This document shows, one piece after another, positions 26,104-35,090 of a stretch of 64,000 bases of DNA (the stretch's first letter is position 1; each line of letters starts with the position of its first letter). The notes beneath the pieces were generated by a model. The model ran no database searches and was not told where the DNA came from. It saw only the letters and a list, made by a program, of their open reading frames with translations. The DNA lies in assembly GCA_050948905.1 (NCBI GenBank), contig JBMNES010000001.1:2604001-2668000 (forward strand), read 5' to 3'. This DNA is from DTKD01 sp050948905 (GTDB lineage: Bacteria > Armatimonadota > UBA5829). The position numbers and the translations under genes were made by a program.

Positions 26104-28329
26104 GTGCCTCAAAATTCAGGTTCTACAGACATAAACTGCGAAAAAATCCTCTCTGTTCTACCGGTCGGATTGCTTCTCGCGGATGCTAATGGCGTTAACG
26201 TCCGTGTCAATGACGAGGCCGTGCGCATGACTGGATATTCTAAGGAAGAGTTGCTGGCTGGGGTGTGGATGATCGACCCGGAGGATTCCAAGGCCCGGCG
26301 TTTGTGGCAGGAGTCGATAGAGGGAAAAGCTGGCACCAACTATGAAACTCGACTGATTCGTAAAGACGGCAGCGCTATTTGGGTCTCCATTTCCTGGCGA
26401 CCAATGTATGATGACGATGGGGTCCACAGCGGCGCCTGTATTATGTTGTTGGACATAACCGAGAAAAAGAACACCGAAGAGCATCTCAATCTGGTCGGAA
26501 AGCGGCTGGAAGACCTATCCGAAAGAGCTTCGGATATACTCTGGGAGATGACTCCTGACGGGCGGTTTACCTATGTATCGAACGGGGTTCATTCTCTTGG
26601 TTTCGAGCCTTCCGATTGCCTGGGTCATTCACTTATCGAGTTCCTACCGGAAGCTGGGCAGGCCGAATTAAAAAGATTGCTGGCTGATGGGTCCAGAGAA
26701 CCAGGGCCGCGTCATTACGAGATGCCTCTGATAAAGAAAGATGGCTCGCTTATCTGGATGGATATACTGTCAGACGCTATAGTGACTGACGGCAAAATAA
26801 TCGGCTTTCACGGCGTCTCTCGTGACATTAGTGAGCGGAAGCAGGCTGAAAATGCTCTGCGCGAAAGTGAAGAACGATATAAGAGTATAGTAGAGAACTC
26901 CCAGGATATGATCCTGCTCACTACCCCCGCCGGCCAGATTATATACGTCAGCCCAGCCTGTTATGACGTAACTGGATATACACCCCAACAGATAATGCAG
27001 CAACAACTATGGCTGATTCATCCGGATGACACGGAAAGGATGCGCAAGGAGTATCTTCGTGCTCGCACAGGTGAGTCTGAGACCGGGATTGAATTCCGCT
27101 GCATCACAAAACAGGGCGAAATACGCTGGCAGTCGCAGTCGTGGTCGCCGATAATGGACGGCGACAAAGTGCGCCTGGTAGTCAGCATCATCCGTGACAT
27201 AACCGATCGAGTCCGCAGCGAGGCAGCACTGTGTGAAAGCGAGGCGCGCTATAAGGGCATAGTCGAACACTCCAGCGATCTCATTGTGCTTTGCCAGCCT
27301 GATGGAGTCTGGACTTATGCCAGCCCGGCTTGTAAGGAAATCCTGGGTTATGAACCAGAGGAAGTCGTCGGCTCTATGCCAATTATCTCGCTGCCACAGG
27401 ATCAGGAGTGGCTGATGCCGATCTTCCACAAGGCGATGGCTGGAGAAACTGGCTCAAACTTGCAGTACCGAGTGCGTACTAAGACTGGTGAAATCAGATG
27501 GATCTCGCATGCGTGGACGCCGATTCTGGAAGATGGCCGGGTGACCCAGGTGCTGAACGTCGTGCGAGATATTACTGACCAGAAACAATCAGAACAAGCT
27601 TTGCTTGCAGCTCATACCGAACTAAAACGGGCATATAAGCTCCAGCAGGAATTCATCAATAATATAACCCACGAAGTGCGCACACCTCTTACCGCTGTAA
27701 AGGGTTATGCCGAGATGCTGTTGGAAGAACTCGCAGGGCCGGTCAGCGAGGAGCAATCAAGCATGCTAAATAAAGTCCTGACCAGTTCGGATCATCTTTT
27801 GCAAATCGTCAACGGCGTGCTGGAGGTTGCGCGTCTTAGAAGCGGCAAGATCGCTGTAAATCAACGTATCAGCAATCCCAGAAAAGCTGTCGATAGAGCT
27901 ATTTCGGCAGTGTTGCCACAGGCGACCAAAAAAAACCTGGAAATTAAAGTGCTGCCCTACTCAACAGGCTGCCCCGCAATGTATGACGCAGATAAGGTGC
28001 AGATGATTGTCACTAACCTGCTCTCAAATGCGGTCAAGTTTACCGAGTCAGGAACGATCAGTGTTGAGGTAGAATGCACACAAGATGGCGCGGAGATTGT
28101 GGTCGCGGACACAGGGATAGGAATTGCCACGCGCGATCTCACCAGTATCTATGATGAATTCAGCCAGCTGGATTTCCCCGGCAAGCACAAACCATCCGGC
28201 TTTGGCATCGGTCTCGCACTTGTGGCTACAATGGTGGACATAATAGGCGCCAGCCTGACGGTATCAAGCGCAAAGGGCGTCGGCACGGCATTTCTACTCA
28301 AGCTGCCAACATTAAATGAAAGCTCTTGA
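26104..28329 (+). CDS. Soluble sensor histidine kinase with four PAS domains
   Basis: 741 residues with no membrane helix. Four PAS-PAC repeats occupy about 10-125, 130-252, 255-378 and 380-505; each ends in a DITxxK/R-type PAC segment. HisKA follows with phospho-acceptor H523 in NITHEVRTPLTAVKGY. The HATPase domain has N box NLLSNAVKF, G1 VADTGIGIATRD and G2 GFGIGLALV. GTG start with AGGAG 6 nt upstream, directly abutting the DUF1361 gene. No response regulator is adjacent. The PAS signals (heme, flavin or ligand) cannot be told from sequence. Confidence 0.92.
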   Translation: MPQNSGSTDINCEKILSVLPVGLLLADANGVNVRVNDEAVRMTGYSKEELLAGVWMIDPEDSKARRLWQESIEGKAGTNYETRLIRKDGSAIWVSISWRPMYDDDGVHSGACIMLLDITEKKNTEEHLNLVGKRLEDLSERASDILWEMTPDGRFTYVSNGVHSLGFEPSDCLGHSLIEFLPEAGQAELKRLLADGSREPGPRHYEMPLIKKDGSLIWMDILSDAIVTDGKIIGFHGVSRDISERKQAENALRESEERYKSIVENSQDMILLTTPAGQIIYVSPACYDVTGYTPQQIMQQQLWLIHPDDTERMRKEYLRARTGESETGIEFRCITKQGEIRWQSQSWSPIMDGDKVRLVVSIIRDITDRVRSEAALCESEARYKGIVEHSSDLIVLCQPDGVWTYASPACKEILGYEPEEVVGSMPIISLPQDQEWLMPIFHKAMAGETGSNLQYRVRTKTGEIRWISHAWTPILEDGRVTQVLNVVRDITDQKQSEQALLAAHTELKRAYKLQQEFINNITHEVRTPLTAVKGYAEMLLEELAGPVSEEQSSMLNKVLTSSDHLLQIVNGVLEVARLRSGKIAVNQRISNPRKAVDRAISAVLPQATKKNLEIKVLPYSTGCPAMYDADKVQMIVTNLLSNAVKFTESGTISVEVECTQDGAEIVVADTGIGIATRDLTSIYDEFSQLDFPGKHKPSGFGIGLALVATMVDIIGASLTVSSAKGVGTAFLLKLPTLNESS

Positions 28330-28331
28330 GC

Positions 28332-28362
28332 TATGGGCGGCGACATAGCATCGCCACCCATA
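28332..28362. terminator. Bidirectional hairpin between converging genes
   Basis: TATGGG-GGCGA pairs with TCGCC-CCCATA around a seven-base loop, with one C/A mismatch inside an 11-bp stem. It lies 2 bp after the kinase stop and 26 bp from the end of the facing phosphoesterase gene. No clear T-tract follows on either side, so termination is plausible but unproven. Confidence 0.45.
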
Positions 28363-28388
28363 CGATTTGTAGAGAATGCGAGCACCGC

Positions 28389-29438
28389 CTATTTGGCAGT
28401 GGCTGCGGCAGGTGTAAGCGCCGGGGCGGCTTTTGAAGCCTCGAGTTTCGCGAGATACCGGTCGACTATCGCTGCAATTGTCGGGTCCTCCGGTATCTTA
28501 CTGTCAATCCACAGCAGTTCCCCGTGGCAGCTCATTAGGGAATATTTTCCGGATTCAGGATCGCGACGGAAGACCACTCGGGTTTTGCCCATCTCCGAAC
28601 CCCACTGATACGCCTGCACCACCGGCACAGCGCCGAGCGAGTAGGCAGTAGGCTCCGCCACTTTGACCATAGTTGGAGTAGCCAGACGAGTATGCGTATG
28701 CCCGCCCAGGATTACATCAATCCCCGGCACCGACTTGGCCAGTTCCTGATCAAGAGCGTAACCGAGATGGCTGAGAACGATTACGATATCGGCCTTCTGC
28801 CTGATCTCCGGCACCATCTTTTTGGCGACTTCGATTGGGTCGATTTGTATGAGACCGAGCTCTTTTCTGCCCTTATAGTTGTCTTTGTTGACCAGTGAGG
28901 TTATGAGGCCAAGCAAGCCTACTCGGACCCCGCCATATTCGCGGATCGTATATGGCTCCAGGAACGGTTTTCGGGTTTTCTCGTTGACCAAATTGGCGCA
29001 TATCCAGGGAAAGTTCGATGCCCTAAGATTTCGCAGAGTGATTTTTGAGGGATGCTCAAATTCATGATTGCCTGGTTCCATGGCGATGAGCCCTAAGGCG
29101 TTCATAATCTCGATGTCCGGCTCGCCTCGAAAAGCTTTTGCCAGGGGGCTCGCTCCAAGCGTCAGATCGCCTGAATCGAACAGAAGCACATAGCCCTGGT
29201 TCGGGTTCGCCCTCTCTCGATTTATGAGAGTCGCACGCCTGGCCGCACCGCCGACGTTTTCGAGGCTCGGCAAGTCTTTCTCATATTTGGTCCCCTGTTT
29301 AAACGGGACGACGTTGGCGTGTAAGTCATTTGTGGATAGAAGGGTGAACTCAATATACGATGGCTGCTGCGCATAAGCAGCAAACGGCACCATAATCGCG
29401 AGAAGAAGTGCTAGTGGGATTAAAAATCTGCGTAACAT
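28389..29438 (-). CDS. Exported UshA-type metallophosphoesterase lacking the 5'-nucleotidase C-domain
   Basis: 349 residues. Signal peptide (1 to about 24, FLIPLALLLAIMVPFAAYA). The calcineurin-like phosphoesterase domain has the expected metal-site blocks: LLSTNDLHANVVP, LFDSGDLTLGASP, MEPGNHEFEHP, VIVLSHLGYALD and VILGGHTHTRL. Canonical UshA/5'-nucleotidase proteins run on for another 200 residues with the substrate-binding C-domain. Here the protein stops soon after the catalytic domain, so it may hydrolyse different or smaller phosphoesters. ATG start with GGAGG 4 nt upstream. It is divergent from the DUF4185-like gene across a 172-bp gap in which I see no other feature. Confidence 0.85.
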   Translation of the reverse strand: MLRRFLIPLALLLAIMVPFAAYAQQPSYIEFTLLSTNDLHANVVPFKQGTKYEKDLPSLENVGGAARRATLINRERANPNQGYVLLFDSGDLTLGASPLAKAFRGEPDIEIMNALGLIAMEPGNHEFEHPSKITLRNLRASNFPWICANLVNEKTRKPFLEPYTIREYGGVRVGLLGLITSLVNKDNYKGRKELGLIQIDPIEVAKKMVPEIRQKADIVIVLSHLGYALDQELAKSVPGIDVILGGHTHTRLATPTMVKVAEPTAYSLGAVPVVQAYQWGSEMGKTRVVFRRDPESGKYSLMSCHGELLWIDSKIPEDPTIAAIVDRYLAKLEASKAAPALTPAAATAK

Positions 29439-29610
29439 GTTTCCTCCTGGCTGAATGCATTATTTGAGAACGATAGCGCAGACGTTTCACTCCGGGGAAA
29501 ATCGGAGCATCCATCTGCGGGATATATGCTACTTCTCGGCCCTTCTTCGAACCTCCTTCTGAAGGAAAACACAATTTCTTAATCGAAAGAGTCTTTATCG
29601 AGGATTGTCT

Positions 29611-30735
29611 GTGGTGCGAATGCTGCTTAAAATCATGTGTTGGGGAATGTTACTGATGGCAACATGGAACATATCTGCTTCTGATGTTCGAATCACTGCG
29701 GTAGCCTTGCCGGAGTATGATGCAAGGTTTCAGAGAACCGACGGGTGGATCGGTGCTGATGGGGATTACTCTGCCGCTCTGGATGATAACACGGTGGTCT
29801 GGTTATTCAGTGACACGTTTATCGGCTCTGTCCGGGACAACCGCCGCGTCAATGCGACCCTGATTAACAATTCGGTCGGCATTCAACACTTGAAATCTTC
29901 GAAACCAATCGAATTTTACTATGGCACGAACGCCGATGGTCAGCCCGCTGCATTCGTAACGCCGGACGATGGAAAAGGCTATTTCTGGCTCTTTTCTGGC
30001 GTGTCCACCAGCAATGGTTTATCGATATTTCTGACCAGAGTCAGACAAAGCGACGCAAACCCAGCTTTTCCATTTAAAACCTTTGGTATGGCGCTGGGCC
30101 ACATTTCAAACCCGTTAGATCCTCCGTCAAAATGGCGTATCACACAACAGCAGGTCCCATTCTGCAGGTTCACAGACAGCGGGTCGTTATTATTAGGTTC
30201 CGCCACTCTGAAGGTCGGCTCGTATGTCTATGTCTATGGCTCAGATTCACTGCGCAAAGATAAAGACGGCAAGCGTCTCAACTCTATGATTGCGGCGCGT
30301 GTGCCTGAGGATAAGCTCGGTGATTTCAGCAAATGGAGGTTCCTCAGCGGCGGTAAGTGGATCACCAACGCGACCCGCTGCGATACTCTTTTTGCCGGCC
30401 CTCCCACCGAGTTCAGCGTCTCATATGTTCCAGGAATTAAGCAATACGCGGCCGTGTATATGCACCACGGGATATTTGGAAAAATCATGGTTCGTCTCTC
30501 ACCGACTCCGGAAGGTCCCTGGGGAGAGGAGAAGATGGTCTTTGATTGCCCCGATCAGAATTGGCATAAAGCCGCCTACAGCTACGCTGCGAAAGCTCAC
30601 CCGGAGCTATCGACTAACCCCAACGAGCTTATCGTAACCTATGCTACCAATTCGATGGAATTCGCAGACCTATTCGAGGATGCCCGGCTCTATTGGCCAA
30701 GGTTTATCAGGCTCACCTTCGATTCACCAAAGTAG
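29611..30735 (+). CDS. Exported DUF4185/DUF5005-like beta-propeller protein
   Basis: 374 residues from GTG 29611 (GAGG 7 nt upstream; TTG 29605 is an alternative). A short signal-like N-terminus (LLKIMCWGMLLMATWNISA) is followed by GWIGADGDYSAAL and VVWLFSDTFIGSV, the characteristic opening of the DUF4185-type five-bladed propeller found in secreted carbohydrate-active proteins. Later blocks repeat a Trp-rich blade pattern (YFWLFSG, YVYVYGSD). Activity is unknown; some related families are glycoside hydrolase-like. It converges with and overlaps the small membrane gene on the other strand by 12 bp. Confidence 0.68.
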   Translation: MVRMLLKIMCWGMLLMATWNISASDVRITAVALPEYDARFQRTDGWIGADGDYSAALDDNTVVWLFSDTFIGSVRDNRRVNATLINNSVGIQHLKSSKPIEFYYGTNADGQPAAFVTPDDGKGYFWLFSGVSTSNGLSIFLTRVRQSDANPAFPFKTFGMALGHISNPLDPPSKWRITQQQVPFCRFTDSGSLLLGSATLKVGSYVYVYGSDSLRKDKDGKRLNSMIAARVPEDKLGDFSKWRFLSGGKWITNATRCDTLFAGPPTEFSVSYVPGIKQYAAVYMHHGIFGKIMVRLSPTPEGPWGEEKMVFDCPDQNWHKAAYSYAAKAHPELSTNPNELIVTYATNSMEFADLFEDARLYWPRFIRLTFDSPK

Positions 30736-31005
30736 CTTAACCGAGGCATACCAAAGCACTCCGCTGATGATGAGAGTGGGAAACAAATAGGCGAGATCGC
30801 GAGTTGCGGCCTTGCGATCGCTTTTGTTGCCAAAATAGAGGACCAGCTCAGTAAGGATCAGCAGTAAAGTACCCAGCATCACCAGACCCGGAGCCATCGG
30901 CACTATGCACAGTAGCAGCTTGGTCATGCCCTCCGCAACGAACCAAATCAGCGCCAGTGCGAGTATCAATATGACCCCTGCAATAAGAACAAACCCAGCT
31001 ACCAT
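30724..31005 (-). CDS. Small three-helix membrane protein
   Basis: 93 residues with three hydrophobic segments (VAGFVLIAGVILILALALIWF, LLLCIVPMAPGLVMLGTLLLI and LIISGVLWYASVKLL). A short basic loop GNKSDRKAATRDLAY separates the last two. No family recognised. It starts 2 bp after the TGS-GTPase gene, so it is probably co-expressed. Its stop region overlaps the facing DUF4185-like gene by 12 bp. Confidence 0.6.
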   Translation of the reverse strand: MVAGFVLIAGVILILALALIWFVAEGMTKLLLCIVPMAPGLVMLGTLLLILTELVLYFGNKSDRKAATRDLAYLFPTLIISGVLWYASVKLLW

Positions 31006-31007
31006 AT

Positions 31008-32000
31008 CTAATCGTGCATCTCCACTATATCGCCATCTTCGAGAACGTGGTCACGGCCAATTTGTGCGCCGTCGAGGTGATTTTTGCCCCAGGCGCGAGC
31101 AAATCTCAGACTCTTTACGAAATCCTTGTGTACTGTCGCGGCGAAATCCATCAACGTGCTGCCCTTTTTCAAAGTAAACGGACGTTTGGTGTCCGCAGGC
31201 TTGCCTGGCAGTTTTGTATAGACACGCACAACGTTTAGGGAGTTAAAGATTCCCTGCCTCAGCTCCTCCAAGCCCTCCCCGGTCGCTGCAGATACCCGAT
31301 ATATTTCATATTCATCCGAGTAGAACTCTTCCAGGACATCTGCATTATCCTCCGCACCTGGTCGATCCATCTTATTGGCAACGATCAGGGCGGGCATAAC
31401 GATGTTATCGGCTTTAGCATCCGATGCCGAGGCGTATGTTCCTGCTAAAATCAGCCTTGATTTTGCGGTAAGAGCTTTGATCTCCTCTATATGATCCAAC
31501 AGCGCATTGTCCTGCGCGTCGAGCACAATCCCCACCGCATCGGCAATACGCGTCATACTAATTAAAGCCCCGTCCGTATGATCGTTAAAAAGCCCCGGAG
31601 TGTCCACAAGCTGGACGGTCACGTCCTCATATTCCATCATACCAGGTTGTGGCGCGCGGGTGGTATATGGATAATCCGCAATTTCTGGTTCTGCTGAGGT
31701 CAGTTTGTCAAACAGAGTCGATCTTCCCGCATTTGGAGGTCCGATCAGCACAACTTGACCCGCGCCCTGTTTTTCAATATGAAACTCGTTAAATCTTTTG
31801 GTCTTTTTGCCGGACTGCTTCTCTTTATCATGCAGTTTTGATATGCGGCGTTTTATGTCAGCCCGAAGCTTTTCGGTGCCTTTATGCTTCGGTATCGTCG
31901 CATACATCTCGTCGAGTGCAGCGAGCTTGTCTTCGGTTGTCACCGCCGCTCGAAATCTCGCTTCGGCAGCGAGATAATCCGGTGTGAGATTCGCCGGCAT
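31008..32000 (-). CDS. OBG/DRG-like GTPase with C-terminal TGS domain
   Basis: 330 residues from ATG 32000, where the sequence begins MPANLTPDYL, a start that looks family-typical; a TTG seven codons upstream is less likely. An N-terminal helical segment is followed by the G domain: G1 GPPNAGRST (87-95), G3 DTPGLF, G4 NKMD. The C-terminal TGS domain follows (about 255-330, VRVYTKLPGKPADTKRPFTL and the final EDGDIVEMHD). The P-loop lysine is arginine (R93), a change that normally weakens nucleotide binding. Function is probably ribosome- or RNA-associated, by family analogy. It lies 64 bp downstream of the rfaE2-like gene. Confidence 0.82.
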   Translation of the reverse strand: MPANLTPDYLAAEARFRAAVTTEDKLAALDEMYATIPKHKGTEKLRADIKRRISKLHDKEKQSGKKTKRFNEFHIEKQGAGQVVLIGPPNAGRSTLFDKLTSAEPEIADYPYTTRAPQPGMMEYEDVTVQLVDTPGLFNDHTDGALISMTRIADAVGIVLDAQDNALLDHIEEIKALTAKSRLILAGTYASASDAKADNIVMPALIVANKMDRPGAEDNADVLEEFYSDEYEIYRVSAATGEGLEELRQGIFNSLNVVRVYTKLPGKPADTKRPFTLKKGSTLMDFAATVHKDFVKSLRFARAWGKNHLDGAQIGRDHVLEDGDIVEMHD

Positions 32001-32064
32001 GGCTCGTATTCTCCAACGCAAATGATGTGATGAAGCCTTCTACAAACCCACCGTACATGCCTGC

Positions 32065-32556
32065 TTACGGGCGTTTTTTCATAGAATCAATGGTCTGGGT
32101 TGTGGAGTATTGGTGTGTATTGGTAGTTTCATAAGGGATAATCTCCACGCGGCCGCCGAACGCTTTCATAATCTCCGCTTCGGGCATTTTTTCTATGCTG
32201 TAGTCCCCACCCTTGACGTCGACATCCGGCTTGATCGTTTCAATCAGCTCTACTGGCGTATCCTCGTCGAAAAGCACGACATAATCTACGCAGCCCAACG
32301 CGGCGAGAACTTCTGCGCGGTCGGTCTCCGTGTTGACCGGCCTGCCGATGCCTTTTAACCTGCGCACGGATTGATCGGTGTTGACTCCCACCACGAGCAC
32401 ATCCCCCATCTCCCGGGCGCGCTGCAGATAGCGCACATGCCCCACGTGGAGAATATCGAAGCAGCCGTTGGTGAAGACCACCGTCTTTCCAGCAGTTTTA
32501 GCCTCGGAAATTTTAACGGCTGCCTGCTCACGTGAGATTATTTTGTTACACTTCAA
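32065..32556 (-). CDS. rfaE2: RfaE2/HldE-C-type heptose-1-phosphate adenylyltransferase
   Basis: 163 residues: a stand-alone nucleotidyltransferase of the cytidylyltransferase superfamily. The HxGH site (H37-V-G-H40) in TNGCFDILHVGHVRYL, the RPVNTETDRAEVLAAL segment, and VKGGDYSIEKMPEAEIM match the RfaE2 subgroup that makes ADP-glycero-manno-heptose. No heptose kinase (RfaE1), isomerase or phosphatase is in the window. A TTG at 32556 is the only upstream start and overlaps the tsaC end by 11 bp. It may extend a translation-factor operon (prfA-prmC-tsaC). The substrate is by homology. Confidence 0.85.
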   Translation of the reverse strand: MKCNKIISREQAAVKISEAKTAGKTVVFTNGCFDILHVGHVRYLQRAREMGDVLVVGVNTDQSVRRLKGIGRPVNTETDRAEVLAALGCVDYVVLFDEDTPVELIETIKPDVDVKGGDYSIEKMPEAEIMKAFGGRVEIIPYETTNTHQYSTTQTIDSMKKRP

Positions 32557-33187
32557 CCTCGCCCAGCACCTTTCTAACCTGTTCTACATCGACGGAGCCT
32601 TGTCGAACGATTTTAGGCGGCGTGACAGTCATATCCACAACCGTCGACGCCACTCCCAGCCGGCTGCGGCCGCCGTCGAGCACCACTGCAACATTTTCTC
32701 CCACCTCGCCGATAGCCTCAGCAGCGGTAGCCGGAGCCGGCTGCCCGGTTACGTTTGCGCTTGTCGCAACGATAGGCCCACCGAACTCAGTCAGAAGCGC
32801 CAGGGCTACAGGGTGATCGGGAATGCGCACTCCAACCGTCGTCCCGCCTCCAGTTACAAGGGTGGGCAATCCGGCAGCTTTAGGTAAAATAACTGTCAAC
32901 TGCCCCGGCCAGAAAAGCTCTGCGAGTCGCTCGGCCTCTGGTGATAGATACTCCACCACCTTGAATATTTCCTTTACACTCCCCACCTGTACCGGCAGCG
33001 GCTGACGCTCAATTCGGCCTTTTGCCTCAAAGACTGCCTTTACCGCAGCGTTATTAAATGCATCTGCGGCAAGTCCATATACCGTCTCAGTCGGAAAAAC
33101 GACAAGCTCACCGCGCTTCAGTGCGTCGACTGCTGTTCGAATGGTGAGGATATTGGGGTTAATAGGATCGATTTTAAGCGTAATCAT
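32546..33187 (-). CDS. tsaC: L-threonylcarbamoyladenylate synthase (Sua5/YrdC/TsaC family)
   Basis: 213 residues, short form without the Sua5 C-domain. It makes threonylcarbamoyl-AMP from threonine, bicarbonate and ATP for the t6A37 modification of ANN-decoding tRNAs. VVFPTETVYGLAADAF, the AKGRIERQPLPVQV basic loop, LFWPGQLTVIL, VGVRIPDHPVALALL and PIVATSANVTGQPA are all family-typical. ATG start overlapping prmC by 4 bp. The placement after prfA-prmC is conserved in Gram-positive-type genomes. Confidence 0.93.
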   Translation of the reverse strand: MITLKIDPINPNILTIRTAVDALKRGELVVFPTETVYGLAADAFNNAAVKAVFEAKGRIERQPLPVQVGSVKEIFKVVEYLSPEAERLAELFWPGQLTVILPKAAGLPTLVTGGGTTVGVRIPDHPVALALLTEFGGPIVATSANVTGQPAPATAAEAIGEVGENVAVVLDGGRSRLGVASTVVDMTVTPPKIVRQGSVDVEQVRKVLGEVEV

Positions 33188-34020
33188 CGGTATGCTATGG
33201 CAACCCTTTCGATTCCTGCAAGATCGCGGACGAATTCGATTTCATTCCATCCTGCTCCCCTGGCGATTTTGGCGACGTCCTCGGCTTGGCCTATGCCGAT
33301 TTCAATCAATAGCAGTCTAGTCACTTCGCGTGCCTGATTAAACAGCAGTCTGATAATTTCCAAACCATCCGCACTGTCGGTTAATGCCTGCATCGGCTCA
33401 CATCTCACTTCCGGATCAAGGGACTCAATCACCCTTCTGGCGATATAAGGCGGGTTGGAAACCACCGCGTCGAAGGTCAAATTCAAAGCCAGTATCGGCG
33501 CAAGCAAATCGCCCTGCACCATATTTACCCGCTCCGCAACGGAATGCTTGCGCGCATTTGATCTCGCGACAGCCAACGCGTCCTCGCTGATATCAGTCGC
33601 CCATATTCTCGCATTCGGACTGTTCACAGCCAGTGAGACGGCTATCGCGCCGCTGCCTGTGCCGATATCGGCAATTAAAGGAGCATCTCCTACGCGTTTC
33701 AAGCACTCCTCGACCAGTATCTCGGTCTCGGGCCGGGGGATTAATACAGCAGGGGAGACTTCGAAGCTCAAACCAAAGAACTCTTTTGAGCCCGTAATAT
33801 ATGCCAGAGGGTATCGCTGGGTGCGCTTTTCGACATATTCACGGAAAATGCGCCACTGAGGTTCGGAGAGTTCACGTTCCGGATGCGTGATAACATCCAG
33901 CCGGGTGCAATTAAGGGCATGCGCCAAAAGCAACTGCGCGTCTAACTGCGGTGAGTCTATCCCAGTTTCTCTTAGCCGCGCAGTCGCCTTGAAAATTTCG
34001 TCGCCGACGGTGCGATCCAC
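33184..34020 (-). CDS. prmC: Peptide chain release factor N5-glutamine methyltransferase
   Basis: 278 residues. SAM-dependent enzyme that methylates the glutamine of the GGQ motif in release factors RF1/RF2. An N-terminal helical domain precedes the SAM fold (IADIGTGSGAIAVSL, about 117-130), the NPPY catalytic motif at residues 189-192 and the characteristic LIPRPETEILVEE. GTG start at 34020 with GGAAG 6 nt upstream; only one base separates it from the prfA stop, so its substrate and the modifier are encoded together. Confidence 0.95.
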   Translation of the reverse strand: MDRTVGDEIFKATARLRETGIDSPQLDAQLLLAHALNCTRLDVITHPERELSEPQWRIFREYVEKRTQRYPLAYITGSKEFFGLSFEVSPAVLIPRPETEILVEECLKRVGDAPLIADIGTGSGAIAVSLAVNSPNARIWATDISEDALAVARSNARKHSVAERVNMVQGDLLAPILALNLTFDAVVSNPPYIARRVIESLDPEVRCEPMQALTDSADGLEIIRLLFNQAREVTRLLLIEIGIGQAEDVAKIARGAGWNEIEFVRDLAGIERVAIAYR

Positions 34021-34021
34021 T

Positions 34022-35089
34022 TCAGGCTTCCACTTGAAGTTTTTCGGCCTGATCCGCCGCGTTGAGGCGATCGATCATATCGTCAAGCTCCCCGTCCATA
34101 AATGCGGGCAGGTTGTAAATCGTATAATCGATTCTATGGTCGGTGATGCGGTTCTGTGGGAAGTTGTAGGTGCGGCTCTTCTCGCTCCTGTCGCCAGAAC
34201 CTACCATCGAACGCCGCTTGGCGACGACATCCTGCTGCTGGGCCTGCATCTCTCGTTCGTAAAGTTGGGTTCGCAGCATTCTCATGGCCCGAAGTTTATT
34301 CTGCAACTGCGACCTTTCATCCTGACAGGTAACCACTATGCCGGTTGGTTTGTGAGTGATACGAATAGCGGTCTCGTTTTTTTGCACGTTCTGCCCGCCC
34401 GCGCTGGAGGAGCGATAGGTATCGATTTCCAGATCATCGTTGTTGATGTGAACATCAATCTCGTCGGCTTCCGGCAGCACGCTGACGGTCACGGCAGATG
34501 TGTGAATACGGCCGCTTGATTCCGTCGCCGGGACCCTTTGTACTCGATGCACCCCGCCTTCAAACTTCAACCTGCTGTAAGCGCCGTTGCCCTTGATGGC
34601 CAGGACCGCTTTGCTGAAGCCGCCTATGCCGGATTCGACTGAGCTCATAAGCTCGGTTCCCCACCCTTTTCGCTCGGCGTATCGGGTGTACATCCTTAGC
34701 AAGTCCCCGGCAAACAAACCGGATTCCTCACCACCAGTGCCGGCGCGGATTTCTACGATTACATCCTTCTCGTCGTTGGGGTCTTTGGGAATCAGCATAA
34801 CGCGCAGCTCGTCTTCGTAGCCGGCGATTTTGTCTTTAAGCTCATCAAGTTCAATCTGTGCGAGTTCTCGCATCTCGTCGTCGAGCTTTCCGTTCAGCAT
34901 CTCTTCCGTGTCAGTGAGTTGCTGCCGGGCTTGTTTATACTGACGCCATTTGCCCACCAGATCCGCCAGGTCTGAATGGGCCTTTGCGATCTGCTGGTAT
35001 GCCTTGAGGTCTTTTATTAACTCAGGGTCGCCGAGTTTGACTTCCAGCGACTCGTATTTTTCTTCTACGTCAGCCAGTTTTTCAAACAT
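34022..35089 (-). CDS. prfA: Peptide chain release factor 1
   Basis: 355 residues. Reads UAA/UAG stop codons and triggers peptide release. The RF1 tripeptide anticodon is present as PAT (187-189, in VQRVPATESSGR). The GGQ motif is at 231-233 (SSSAGGQNVQKNETAIR). The N-terminal coiled domain and C-terminal tail are complete. ATG start. It follows the DUF1385 gene by one base and precedes prmC by one base, in a tight operon. Confidence 0.97.
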   Translation of the reverse strand: MFEKLADVEEKYESLEVKLGDPELIKDLKAYQQIAKAHSDLADLVGKWRQYKQARQQLTDTEEMLNGKLDDEMRELAQIELDELKDKIAGYEDELRVMLIPKDPNDEKDVIVEIRAGTGGEESGLFAGDLLRMYTRYAERKGWGTELMSSVESGIGGFSKAVLAIKGNGAYSRLKFEGGVHRVQRVPATESSGRIHTSAVTVSVLPEADEIDVHINNDDLEIDTYRSSSAGGQNVQKNETAIRITHKPTGIVVTCQDERSQLQNKLRAMRMLRTQLYEREMQAQQQDVVAKRRSMVGSGDRSEKSRTYNFPQNRITDHRIDYTIYNLPAFMDGELDDMIDRLNAADQAEKLQVEA

Positions 35090-35090
35090 A

